From Rhizobium sp. (GTDB lineage Bacteria; Pseudomonadota; Alphaproteobacteria; Rhizobiales; Rhizobiaceae): a DNA stretch of 64,000 nucleotides. The notes under the pieces are model-generated. The model saw nothing but the letters and a program-made list of their open reading frames with translations. It did not search any database and was not told the origin of the DNA. A program made the translations under genes and the position numbers. Where the stretch lies: positions 1 to 64,000 of the forward strand of contig JAPZUE010000012.1 in assembly GCA_027533385.1 (NCBI GenBank), read 5' to 3'. Below are positions 1-6,193 of the stretch, piece by piece (within the stretch, counting starts at the first letter, position 1; each line of letters starts with the position of its first letter).

Positions 1-132
1 CGTCTTCAAGTCCTACGAGGATATCGTCGACCACTGCTGCTACGCTTGGAGAACCCTACAGGACCGACCGTGGAAGATAATGTCGATCGGCCGACGCAAA
101 TGGGCCCAAAGGTTCTGATCAATGACGGTTGG
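1..132 (+). mobile_element. Right end of an IS630-family insertion sequence (truncated by the window edge)
   Basis: This stretch holds the last codons of a transposase and about 14 bases of non-coding end, finishing in TTGG next to a TA at 133-134; IS630/Tc1-type elements duplicate a TA target. Its last 24 bases including the TA (111-134) match the right end of the MITE at 44356-44379 in 19 of 24 positions without gaps, and the solo end at 6170-6193. That shared terminus sets the boundary. The bioY stop codon begins at 135, so the element sits exactly at the 3' end of bioY. The left end lies outside the window. Confidence 0.7.
2..118 (+). CDS. IS630-family transposase, C-terminal fragment (5' end outside the window)
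   Basis: An open frame enters from the window edge and ends in TGA at 116-118, giving about 38 residues. It contains the segments VFKSYEDIVDHC, YAWRTL and PWKIMSIGRRKW. An aromatic, Trp-rich tail of this kind is typical of the extreme C-terminus of IS630-family DDE transposases that cut and paste at TA dinucleotides. The catalytic domain is not in the window, so whether the whole gene is intact cannot be judged. Confidence 0.7.
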   Translation, partial: VFKSYEDIVDHCCYAWRTLQDRPWKIMSIGRRKWAQRF

Positions 133-134
133 TA

Positions 135-725
135 TTAGAGGTCGAGCTTGCTGGTCTGGCGGCGGGCCAGCGCCAGCAGCAGGGCGGCGGCGAGTGCGGA
201 TTTCAGCACGGCACCCAGAATGAAGGGCGTGACGCCGAGAGCCAAGCCCTTTTCTGCACCGATGAGATAGCCAAGCCAGGCACCGCCAATCGCAAGGCAG
301 AGAATGTTGGCGGAGAGATGGGCGAGGAAGCTTTTGACCACATGGCTGCCCGTCCAGCCCTTCTCGGCGAGATAACCGGCCAGTGCCGCGATGATCGGGA
401 AGGAGACGAGGTAGCCGGCGGTCGGGCCGACAAAGGGTGCAAGCCCGCCGCCGCCATTGGCGAGAACCGGCAGCCCCATCATCGCCTCACCCAGCCAGGC
501 AAGCACGGTGAGTGCGCCCAGACGCCAGCCATAGAGCACGCCGATCATGGTGAGCGCGAAGGTCTGCATGGTGATCGGCACCGGCACCATGGGCACGGAG
601 ATCTGCGAGGCAAGGGCGAGCACGCCCGTTCCGAAGAGGAGAAGGGCGGCCTGCACCGGAAGCGAACGGCCTGAAATGCCGAGCGGATCGAAACCGCGGG
701 CGGCGGGTGCCAGAATGGTCGTCAT
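135..725 (-). CDS. bioY: Biotin transporter BioY, solitary copy
   Basis: This is a membrane S-component that binds biotin for import. The 196-residue product has the BioY pattern of about six hydrophobic helices, with the conserved segment PITMQTFALTMIG near residue 50 and a Gly-rich GPTAGYL segment near residue 100. ATG at 725 is preferred over the upstream TTG at 731 because GGAGA lies six bases before it. No ATPase or BioN partner is adjacent, unlike the bioMNY locus at 57663-59535. A BioR-type box lies 15-24 bases upstream of the start, so repression by biotin status is likely. The stop codon abuts an IS630-type end, but the protein looks full length. Confidence 0.9.
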   Translation of the reverse strand: MTTILAPAARGFDPLGISGRSLPVQAALLLFGTGVLALASQISVPMVPVPITMQTFALTMIGVLYGWRLGALTVLAWLGEAMMGLPVLANGGGGLAPFVGPTAGYLVSFPIIAALAGYLAEKGWTGSHVVKSFLAHLSANILCLAIGGAWLGYLIGAEKGLALGVTPFILGAVLKSALAAALLLALARRQTSKLDL

Positions 726-739
726 GGGCAATCTCCATT

Positions 740-749
740 TTATAGATAA
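740..749 (-). promoter_or_regulatory. BioR-type operator box upstream of bioY
   Basis: TTATAGATAA is an exact match to the BioR consensus TTATMKATAA described for alphaproteobacterial biotin genes. It lies directly upstream of the bioY ribosome-binding site, where a bound repressor would block transcription. Confidence 0.75.
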
Positions 750-770
750 TTTGAAGTGACGGGGAATCTT

Positions 771-780
771 TTATCTATGG
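771..780. promoter_or_regulatory. Second, weaker BioR-like box
   Basis: TTATCTATGG matches the TTATMKATAA consensus in 8 of 10 positions. It starts 31 bases from the exact box, about three helical turns, which would suit cooperative binding. Confidence 0.4.
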
Positions 781-886
781 AATCGGCGGATGCCAAGATG
801 GGAGATTGAGGAATCTGGTGATCAGATTGTCAGATCAGAGACCTGATCTCCTTTTCGAGACCAAGTCTGGCAGTGGCCATTCACTT

Positions 887-896
887 TTATCTATAT
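887..896. promoter_or_regulatory. Third BioR-like box
   Basis: TTATCTATAT matches the BioR consensus in 9 of 10 positions. It is about 140 bases from the exact box with no gene starting next to it. It may be a leftover from a lost divergent biotin gene, or chance. Confidence 0.3.
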
Positions 897-934
897 TTTT
901 ATGCTGGGGAATGGGATCCAACCCCTCACCCTAT

Positions 935-958
935 CCTCTCCCCGCAAGCGAGGAGAGG
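935..958. repeat. Short imperfect palindrome in intergenic DNA
   Basis: CCTCTCC and GGAGAGG arms surround a CGCAAGCG centre. The sequence is non-coding and resembles the GC-rich hairpin repeats common between rhizobial genes. Confidence 0.45.
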
Positions 959-1045
959 GAGGCAAGATCGACACCTTCTGCCCGCAGCCAAGGAAAAGGT
1001 GCCGCCCTTCGGCGGGCGCAGGAGGCAGATGGAGAGGCAAAGCCC

Positions 1046-1154
1046 CCCTCACCCTGAGGCGCCTGCGCCAGCAGGCCTCGAAGGGCGAGGCCACGGAGGA
1101 GCCACACGCCCTCGTCCTTCGAGGGGAGCATTCGCTTCCGCCTCAGGATGAGGG
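1046..1154. repeat. Nested palindromic intergenic repeat
   Basis: The outer arms CCCTCACCCTGAGG (1046-1059) and CCTCAGGATGAGGG (1141-1154) are inverted with one mismatch. Inner arms near 1076-1090 (CCTCGAAGGGCGAGG) and near 1110 (CCTCGTCCTTCGAGG) are also inverted with one mismatch. The whole unit can fold as a long hairpin. This form is typical of abundant rhizobial intergenic mosaic repeats. The overlapping open frames have no recognisable protein features. Confidence 0.65.
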
Positions 1155-1260
1155 CTGGTCACCAGGGAGGAGCGCTTCCATCACAGCGCGATAGCGGGTC
1201 AGCGGAGAGCGGAACCTTCTTCTGGCTGGATGGGGGGGGCCTTGAGGTGGCGCCACCAAC

Positions 1261-1433
1261 ACCCTCCCCTTGAGGGGGAGGGTCGGACCGAAGGTCCGGG
1301 GTGGGGTGACGGCGGCGGATCCGCCCAATGATGGCGATACGGCAGCAATCAAAGCAAGTGGAAGTTGGACAGGCCAGCGGGGTTCACCCCCACCCGCCGC
1401 TTTGCGGCGACCTCCCCCCTCAAGGGGGAGGTG
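1261..1433. repeat. Composite palindromic repeat (copy 1; related copy at 52086-52228)
   Basis: Two GC-rich hairpin units flank a core of about 75 bases. Unit 1 (1261-1310) runs from a CCCTCCCCTTGAGGGGGAGG hairpin through GGACCGAAGGTCC to GGGGTGGGGTGAC. Unit 2 (1386-1433) runs from CACCCCCACCCGCCG to CTCAAGGGGGAGGT. Near-identical units occur at 52086-52228 in the opposite relative order. No coding potential is visible. Confidence 0.75.
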
Positions 1434-1460
1434 GAGTGCGGCGGAACGGCTCGGCGACAC

Positions 1461-2153
1461 TCAGCCGACGATGGCAAAGCCTTCGGTTTCGGCGCGGCCC
1501 GGAACCGGCAGCGGCGCGCGGCCGATCCATTGGACGTGGCGCTCGAGAATGCGGGCGGCTTCCGCGCCGTCGCCGGATTTCAGGGCTTCGAGGATGGCAC
1601 GGTGGTCGTGGTCGGTGCGGGCTTCCCAGGTGGCGCGCCAGGCGACGAAGAGGAAGCGGGCGGAGACGGCATGGAGATCGTCGATGACGGAGAGCAGGCG
1701 CGGCATGCCGCAGGTCGAGACAATCAGACGGTGGAAGCGGCGGTTGGCCTCCTCCCAGGTTCGCACATCCTTGGCATCGTCGGCGTCGGCTGCGGCCCGT
1801 TCAGCAGCGGCCAGCACTTCCGGCGTGAGGTTCGGGGCGGCGTGGCGCAGGGCCAGCACTTCAAGGGCTGCGCGCATTTCGGCGACTTCGCGCACCTGTT
1901 TGAGATCAAAGCTTGCAACGCGGACGCCGCGACGGGGCAGCGAGATGACGAGGCCCTGCGCTTCCAGCCGGCGAAAGGCCTCGCGCACAGGCACATGGCT
2001 TGCGCCGAATTCCTCGGCGATATGGTCCTGCGCCAGGCGCGAGCCGGGCACGAGTTCGCCATGGATGATGCGCTCAGCCAGCGCGCGGCTGATGCGGCTC
2101 GCAATCGTGTCCTCGGGAGAATCTTGGGGCTTTTTCGGCATGGGTATCTGCAT
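1461..2153 (-). CDS. GntR-family transcriptional regulator, FCD (FadR-like) subfamily; BioR candidate
   Basis: This is a DNA-binding repressor or activator with an N-terminal winged helix (about residues 12-75, including VREAFRRLEAQG) and a C-terminal helical FCD ligand domain. Histidines in FHRLI, DHRAI and LERHV are placed as in metal-binding FCD proteins. ATG at 2153 starts MQIPMPKK; a longer frame reaches 2228 but its extra residues look unrelated to the family. It is the first gene beyond the repeat DNA that follows bioY, which carries BioR boxes. BioR is itself a GntR protein, so this gene could be bioR, but I cannot separate it from other FCD regulators by sequence alone. No biotin box is seen at its own promoter. 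Confidence 0.8.
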   Translation of the reverse strand: MQIPMPKKPQDSPEDTIASRISRALAERIIHGELVPGSRLAQDHIAEEFGASHVPVREAFRRLEAQGLVISLPRRGVRVASFDLKQVREVAEMRAALEVLALRHAAPNLTPEVLAAAERAAADADDAKDVRTWEEANRRFHRLIVSTCGMPRLLSVIDDLHAVSARFLFVAWRATWEARTDHDHRAILEALKSGDGAEAARILERHVQWIGRAPLPVPGRAETEGFAIVG

Positions 2154-2197
2154 AGTCAGCGGGGCATGGCTTGTCGAGGTATGGCGGAGGACGCGCG

Positions 2198-2512
2198 TCA
2201 GTCGAGCGCCCTTAGGATCGCCTGCCAATCCTGCCGCCCGCCGAGAATACGCAGGATGGTTACCTGCCCTTCCAGACCCACATAGACAATGAGATGACTG
2301 CGATAGGGATAGATCCGCACCGGCGGCGTGAACTCGAGGCGCTCGCGAAACAGCGTCGGAGATCGGGCAATCCGGTCGAAGGCCTGAACGAGTTCGTCCA
2401 GATAGCGATCGGCATGATCGGGGGACCAGGTTTCAGCGCCATAGGCCCAGACGGTTTCGAGGTCTCGTAGAGCCTCAGGCGCAAGGGTGTAGCGGGCGCT
2501 ATCGGGCGCCAT
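2198..2512 (-). CDS. parE: ParE/RelE-superfamily toxin
   Basis: This 104-residue protein is of the ParE family, small toxins that usually poison gyrase. Visible family features are the N-terminal LAPEALRDLETVWAYG helix, RYLDELVQAFDRIARSP, the strand pair RIYPYRSHLIVYV and the C-terminal ILRILGGRQDW. ATG at 2512 lies within the 3' end of the antitoxin gene (14-base overlap), the usual antitoxin-first coupling. A longer frame to 2671 is only antisense of the antitoxin region in another frame. Nothing suggests truncation. Confidence 0.88.
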   Translation of the reverse strand: MAPDSARYTLAPEALRDLETVWAYGAETWSPDHADRYLDELVQAFDRIARSPTLFRERLEFTPPVRIYPYRSHLIVYVGLEGQVTILRILGGRQDWQAILRALD

Positions 2513-2744
2513 GGCTCTCGCGCATCCGCCGCTTGAAGGCCTCGGGATCGAAGGCCTCCGGCGGACCGCTTTCGATGCCCTTGGTGATGGCAGCCTGAAG
2601 CTGGTCGAAGGCTGCAAGGCGCTCCTGGTCCTTGCGGATGAGATCGCGGATATAGTCGCTGGCATTGCCATAGCGGCCGCTCTCGGCCTGACGCTCGACC
2701 CAGGCCTTCATCGGATCGGGAAGGGATACGTTCATCGTTGCCAT
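2499..2744 (-). CDS. parD: ParD-family (CC2985-type) antitoxin
   Basis: This 81-residue protein has an N-terminal ribbon-helix-helix (NVSLPDPMKAWVERQ ... YIRDLIRKDQ) for DNA binding and a charged C-terminal tail expected to wrap the ParE toxin. It lies upstream of parE and overlaps it. ATG at 2744 (MATMNVS) is the usual family start. On the minus strand a TTGACA (complement of 2791-2796) lies about 47 bases upstream, with only a weak -10 at 17-base spacing, so the promoter is tentative. The complex probably represses its own operon. Confidence 0.88.
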   Translation of the reverse strand: MATMNVSLPDPMKAWVERQAESGRYGNASDYIRDLIRKDQERLAAFDQLQAAITKGIESGPPEAFDPEAFKRRMRESHGAR

Positions 2745-2806
2745 GGTCTGCCTCCAGTCATGCGATCAAGATGGCGCGGATGGCAAAGTTTGTCAAAACC
2801 CTCCCC

Positions 2807-3151
2807 TCACCCATGCCTTGCCCGGCTGTCCTCCGGCGCCTCGTCGCGCGCATGAAGACCGTAGTCGCGCAGGACATGGGCTACACGCAGACGGTAATCG
2901 GCGAAGACGCCGCCTCGGCCAGCGGACTGGGCGGCGCGGTGTTCTTCCGTCTCGCGCCAGCGGCGAACCGCCTCTTCATCGCGCCAAAAGGAGAGCGAGA
3001 GCAGCTTGCCGCGCGTGGTCAGGCTCTCGAAGCGCTCGACGGAGAGGAAACCGTCAGTCGCCTGCAGATGCTCGCGCAGCTCGCCGGCCAGATCGAGATA
3101 GCGGTGACGCTCACCAGTGAAGGGGATGACTTCGAAGATGACGGCGATCAT
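2807..3151 (-). CDS. Antibiotic biosynthesis monooxygenase (ABM)-domain protein
   Basis: This 114-residue small ferredoxin-like alpha/beta-barrel protein begins MIAVIFEVIPFTG and carries SVERFESLTTRGKLLSLSFW followed by EEAVRRWRETEEH, the standard ABM layout. Family members are cofactor-free oxygenases or haem/quinone-handling proteins, and the substrate here is unknown. Its ATG overlaps the stop of the upstream NIPSNAP gene by four bases, so the two are translated together. Both lie under the twin operators next to the divergent ArsR gene. Confidence 0.8.
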   Translation of the reverse strand: MIAVIFEVIPFTGERHRYLDLAGELREHLQATDGFLSVERFESLTTRGKLLSLSFWRDEEAVRRWRETEEHRAAQSAGRGGVFADYRLRVAHVLRDYGLHARDEAPEDSRARHG

Positions 3152-3477
3152 GGCTGGACTTTCGACAGCGGTGGATTGGAGACATTTTTGAGGAAGAGGC
3201 GGTCCTCCTCCAGGATGAAGCGGGCGTTTCTGGCGAAGTCGTAATTCGCCTTGCCCAGCGGATCGGCGGCGAGCCTTGCGCGATAGGCCTCGTAGGCCGC
3301 CAGATTTTCGATGTGGTAGATGCCATAGGCTGTCGTTGCCGAGCCCTCGTGCGGGGCGAAATAGCCGACGAGATCGGCGCCGCAGCGCGGAATCGCCTCG
3401 CCCCAGTTGCGGGCGTAAGTGGCGAAATCGTCGTGACCGAAGGGGTCGATGCGGTAGCGGATGATGCAGGTGATCAT
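3148..3477 (-). CDS. NIPSNAP-family protein
   Basis: This 109-residue protein is of the NIPSNAP fold, a dimeric alpha/beta barrel related to ABM proteins. Features are MITCIIRYRIDPFG, FATYARNWGEAIPRCG, LVGYFAPHEGS, AYGIYHIENLAAYEAYR and FLKNVS near the end. ATG at 3477 is the first start consistent with the family; upstream codons lie in the operator region. It is co-transcribed with the ABM gene downstream and faces an ArsR regulator. The biochemical role of bacterial NIPSNAP proteins is not settled, and this pair may detoxify the small molecule that the regulator senses. Confidence 0.85.
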   Translation of the reverse strand: MITCIIRYRIDPFGHDDFATYARNWGEAIPRCGADLVGYFAPHEGSATTAYGIYHIENLAAYEAYRARLAADPLGKANYDFARNARFILEEDRLFLKNVSNPPLSKVQP

Positions 3478-3534
3478 TGAGTGGCTCCTCGTGGTTGACG
3501 AGGCGCGTCTTGCCATGGCGACATCGGGTGATGC

Positions 3535-3550
3535 TTCGATCGGCATCGAA
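3535..3550. promoter_or_regulatory. Operator 1 of the ArsR/NIPSNAP intergenic region
   Basis: TTCGATCGGCATCGAA is a near-perfect palindrome. A sister copy at 3578-3593 differs at two positions. Their starts are 43 bases apart, about four helical turns. They sit between the divergent NIPSNAP and ArsR genes and are the likely ArsR binding sites. Confidence 0.7.
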
Positions 3551-3577
3551 GTCTGCAGCGCATGCCCTCCTCCACAG

Positions 3578-3593
3578 TTCGACCGGTATCGAA
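3578..3593. promoter_or_regulatory. Operator 2 of the ArsR/NIPSNAP intergenic region
   Basis: TTCGACCGGTATCGAA is the second copy of the palindrome TTCGAYCGGYATCGAA. It is closer to the ArsR gene, 53 bases before its start codon, and would allow autoregulation. Confidence 0.7.
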
Positions 3594-3646
3594 GCATGTG
3601 CTACACTCATGGTGCAGACTGCGCTTGAGACCATGGAGAGGATCTG

Positions 3647-4333
3647 ATGGCGGAAGGCCCTGATATCGCGCGCATTGCTTCGCTGATCGGCGATCCCGCG
3701 CGTTCGAACATGCTGCTGGCGCTCATAGGCGGCAAGGCGCTGACGGCAACGGAGCTGGCGGGGGCGGCGGGCGTGACGCTGCAGACGGCGAGTTCACATC
3801 TGGCGAAGCTCGAAGAGGGCGGGCTTCTCTGCCAGCGCAAGCAGGGGCGGCATCGCTATTTCGCGCTGGCCGATGGTCATGTCGGGGCGATGATCGAAAG
3901 CCTGATGAGCTTTTCGGCGACGCGCGGGCATATGCGCCACCGCACCGGGCCGAAGGAGCCGGAGCTGCGCAAGGCGCGGATCTGCTACGACCATCTGGCC
4001 GGCGATTATGGTGTGCGCATGCTGGACAGCCTGATTGCGCAGGGTGCCATCCGGGCGGAGGACGAGGCGCTGACGCTCACGACAGAGGGCGAGGCGCTGC
4101 TCGATGCCCGGGGTCTCGATATCGGCAGCCTCAGGGCAAAGCGCCGGCCGCTCTGCCGCGCCTGCCTTGACTGGAGCGAACGGCGGACGCATCTGGCGGG
4201 CACGCTGGGGGCCGCGCTGCTGAAACATTTTCTCGATCGCGGCCTTGCCCGGCGGGTGGAGGAGAGCCGGATCATCCGGTTCTCACCCGAGGGCGAGCGG
4301 CAGTTTCTGAACTGGTTTCCGCTGCCCGACTGA
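3647..4333 (+). CDS. ArsR-family winged-helix regulator
   Basis: This 228-residue regulator has its winged helix in the first 90 residues (LTATELAGAAGVTLQTASSHLAKLEEGGLL, described in parts: recognition helix around TLQTASSHLAKL). A second domain carries LCRACLDWSERRTHLAGTLG, a segment shared by a long-form ArsR subgroup. Typical metal-binding cysteine pairs are absent from the DNA-binding helix, so a metal ligand is not implied. It is divergent from the NIPSNAP-ABM operon and separated from it by twin operators. The simplest reading is a repressor of that operon and of itself. Confidence 0.85.
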   Translation: MAEGPDIARIASLIGDPARSNMLLALIGGKALTATELAGAAGVTLQTASSHLAKLEEGGLLCQRKQGRHRYFALADGHVGAMIESLMSFSATRGHMRHRTGPKEPELRKARICYDHLAGDYGVRMLDSLIAQGAIRAEDEALTLTTEGEALLDARGLDIGSLRAKRRPLCRACLDWSERRTHLAGTLGAALLKHFLDRGLARRVEESRIIRFSPEGERQFLNWFPLPD

Positions 4334-4373
4334 GGTCACGGAATTCGGCTTCGGAGACCTTGAAAAGAAACCG

Positions 4374-4383
4374 ACCGTACGGT
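4374..4383. promoter_or_regulatory. TetR-type operator before the SMR gene
   Basis: ACCGTACGGT is a perfect 10-base palindrome 37 bases upstream of the SMR start. Similar palindromes are common operators of TetR repressors that control SMR pumps, and a TetR gene is the second gene of this operon. Confidence 0.6.
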
Positions 4384-4419
4384 ATGTTTAGAACAAGTCC
4401 TATTTTTGGAGTTTCTTCC

Positions 4420-4764
4420 ATGTCCCCCGCCATCACTGCCTATGGCGCGCTTGCCGGCGCCATCGTGCTCGAAGTCATCGCCACCACGCTTCTGCAGAAG
4501 TCGGCGCAGTTCACCAAGCTCCTGCCGACGGCGGGCATGGTGATGTTCTATGCCGCCTCCTTCTACCTGCTCACCCATGCGCTCAAGGGCATGCCGCTCG
4601 GTGTGGCCTATGCCATGTGGGGCGGGCTCGGCATCGTGCTGACGGCGCTCATCAGCGTCTTCGTCTTCAAGCAAAGCCTCGATTATGCGGCCCTTGCCGG
4701 CATCGGGCTGATCGTCTCGGGCGTGATCGTGATGAACACGCTGTCGAACACGGCGGCCCATTGA
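4420..4764 (+). CDS. Small multidrug resistance (SMR/EmrE-type) efflux protein
   Basis: This 114-residue inner-membrane protein has four predicted helices. Residue Glu16 in AIVLEVIATTLLQKSA is the charged residue of helix 1 that EmrE-type proteins use for proton/cation exchange. GVAYAMWGGLGIVLTAL is the helix-3 signature, close to EmrE's YAxWxGxG. ATG at 4420 begins MSPAITAYG, while an earlier in-frame ATG at 4360 would precede the operator. The downstream TetR gene overlaps by one base (TGATG), so pump and regulator form one autoregulated unit for quaternary or cationic drugs. Confidence 0.9.
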   Translation: MSPAITAYGALAGAIVLEVIATTLLQKSAQFTKLLPTAGMVMFYAASFYLLTHALKGMPLGVAYAMWGGLGIVLTALISVFVFKQSLDYAALAGIGLIVSGVIVMNTLSNTAAH

Positions 4765-5351
4765 TGGTCTCGCCCTCCCCCGCCGAGGCTCAGCTGTCGG
4801 CCCATCACCGCAAGAAGCAGCCGGAGCAGGTGCGCCGGGCGCTGCTGGATTGCGCAGCCCAGATTGCCGCCGAACAGGGCGCGCAGGCGATCACCATTCA
4901 GGCTGTGGCCGAACGGGCCGGCGTGACCAAGGGCGGGCTTCTGCACCATTTCGACAGCAAGCAGGCGCTGCTCGCCGCCGTGTTTTCCGATCTGCTCGAG
5001 CAGATGGACCGGGAGATCGAGAAGACCATGGCCGGTGATCCCGTAGCGCGCGGGCGCTTCACGCGGGCCTATGTGCGGGCCTGTTTCTCCGACCGTCTGC
5101 TTGGCGAGCGCAGCCTCTGGGCGGCGCTCTCGGTCGCGATCGTTTCGGAGCCGGCGCTGCGCGCGCTCTGGTCTGCCTGGCTCGACGGTCGCATGGCGCA
5201 GCATGCCGAAACGGACGGCGACCCGTCGCTGATTGCGGTCAGGCTGGCAGCGGATGGCGTCTGGCTGGCAGACATGATGGAAAAGGCTGGTGGGCTTAAG
5301 CGCTATCCGCAGGATTACGAGGCGGTGCTGTTGGCGATGGCCAAGGGGTAA
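4764..5351 (+). CDS. TetR-family transcriptional regulator
   Basis: This 195-residue regulator has a helix-turn-helix near residues 40-70 (QAVAERAGVTKGGLLHHF) and a variable helical ligand domain carrying WAALSVAIVSEP and VRLAADGVWLADMM. The ATG overlaps the SMR stop codon, so translation is coupled. Co-transcription with an efflux pump and an upstream palindrome supports repression relieved by the pump's substrates. The first 15 residues are poorly conserved and the start could be slightly downstream. Confidence 0.9.
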   Translation: MVSPSPAEAQLSAHHRKKQPEQVRRALLDCAAQIAAEQGAQAITIQAVAERAGVTKGGLLHHFDSKQALLAAVFSDLLEQMDREIEKTMAGDPVARGRFTRAYVRACFSDRLLGERSLWAALSVAIVSEPALRALWSAWLDGRMAQHAETDGDPSLIAVRLAADGVWLADMMEKAGGLKRYPQDYEAVLLAMAKG

Positions 5352-5466
5352 ACCCTGCTGGGACCTGCGTCGATCGGCACAGCAGCCCTGCGCCCGGCGT
5401 GATTGTCCTTGTCCTTGCGATCGTGTAGGAAGCCGCCTTCTTCAGGACGACACGACGGATGTTACC

Positions 5467-6156
5467 ATGAGCGGCTTCGACCTCACCCTTTTCGATTGCG
5501 ACGGCGTGCTCGTCGATTCCGAGATCATCGCGGCCAAGGTCGAGTCGAAGCTTCTGACGGAAGCGGGCTATCCGATCTCGGTTGAAGAAATGGGCGAGCG
5601 TTTCGCCGGCATGACCTGGAAGAACATTCTTCTGTCGATCGAGAAGGAGATCGACATTCCGCTGTCGGCAAGCCTGATCGACAAGTCGGAACAGCTGCTC
5701 GACCAGAAGCTCGCGCGCGAGGTGAAGGCGATCGAGGGCGTGCAATATGCGCTGTCGCGGATATCCGGTCCGCGCTGCATCTGCTCCAACTCGTCCTCGC
5801 ACCGTCTCGACATGATGCTCTCCAAGGTCGGGCTCAAGGAATTCTTCGCGCCGCATATCTATTCGGCCAAGGATCTCGGCGCCGACCGCGTCAAGCCGAA
5901 GCCCGACATCTTCCTGCATGGTGCCAAGCAGTTCAATGTCAGCCCGTCGAAGTGCATCGTGATCGAGGATTCCGTGCATGGCGTGCATGCGGCGCGCGAA
6001 GCCGGCATGCGTGTGGTCGGCTTCACCGGCGCCTCGCATACCTATCCCTCGCATGCCGACCGGCTGACGGATGCCGGCGCCGAAACGGTGATTGCCCGGA
6101 TGCAGGACCTTCCCGGAGTGATTGCCGCCATGGCCGAATGGGAAGGCGCGTTCTGA
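5467..6156 (+). CDS. HAD-superfamily hydrolase, subfamily IA
   Basis: This 229-residue phosphatase- or phosphomutase-like protein carries motif I FDCDGVLVDSE (nucleophile Asp and acid/base Asp) at residues 9-19, motif II CSNSSS, motif III lysine in KPKPDIF and motif IV VIEDSVHGVHAAR. A helical cap lies between motifs I and II. Substrate is unknown; close families include phosphoglycolate phosphatase and beta-phosphoglucomutase. ATG at 5467 follows about 115 bases of non-coding DNA, and the longer frame to 5290 overlaps the TetR gene. A solo insertion-element end begins 13 bases after its stop. Confidence 0.88.
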   Translation: MSGFDLTLFDCDGVLVDSEIIAAKVESKLLTEAGYPISVEEMGERFAGMTWKNILLSIEKEIDIPLSASLIDKSEQLLDQKLAREVKAIEGVQYALSRISGPRCICSNSSSHRLDMMLSKVGLKEFFAPHIYSAKDLGADRVKPKPDIFLHGAKQFNVSPSKCIVIEDSVHGVHAAREAGMRVVGFTGASHTYPSHADRLTDAGAETVIARMQDLPGVIAAMAEWEGAF

Positions 6157-6169
6157 GGGTCTCAGAGCC

Positions 6170-6193
6170 GGTCCCTATCATAGAAACTTGGTA
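6170..6193 (+). repeat. Solo terminus of the IS630-like/MITE family
   Basis: These 24 bases match the right end of the MITE at 44356-44379 in 20 of 24 positions and end in the same TTGGTA. No other part of an element is seen except a possible GAGCCG upstream that also occurs in the MITE. As at 135, the next bases are the stop codon of a minus-strand gene (TTA at 6194-6196). Confidence 0.6.

Noticed and set aside
1270-2292. Open frames on the plus strand over the repeat DNA and GntR gene
   Set aside because: Ser/Arg/Ala-rich shadow frames with no domain; the GntR gene on the other strand explains the sequence.
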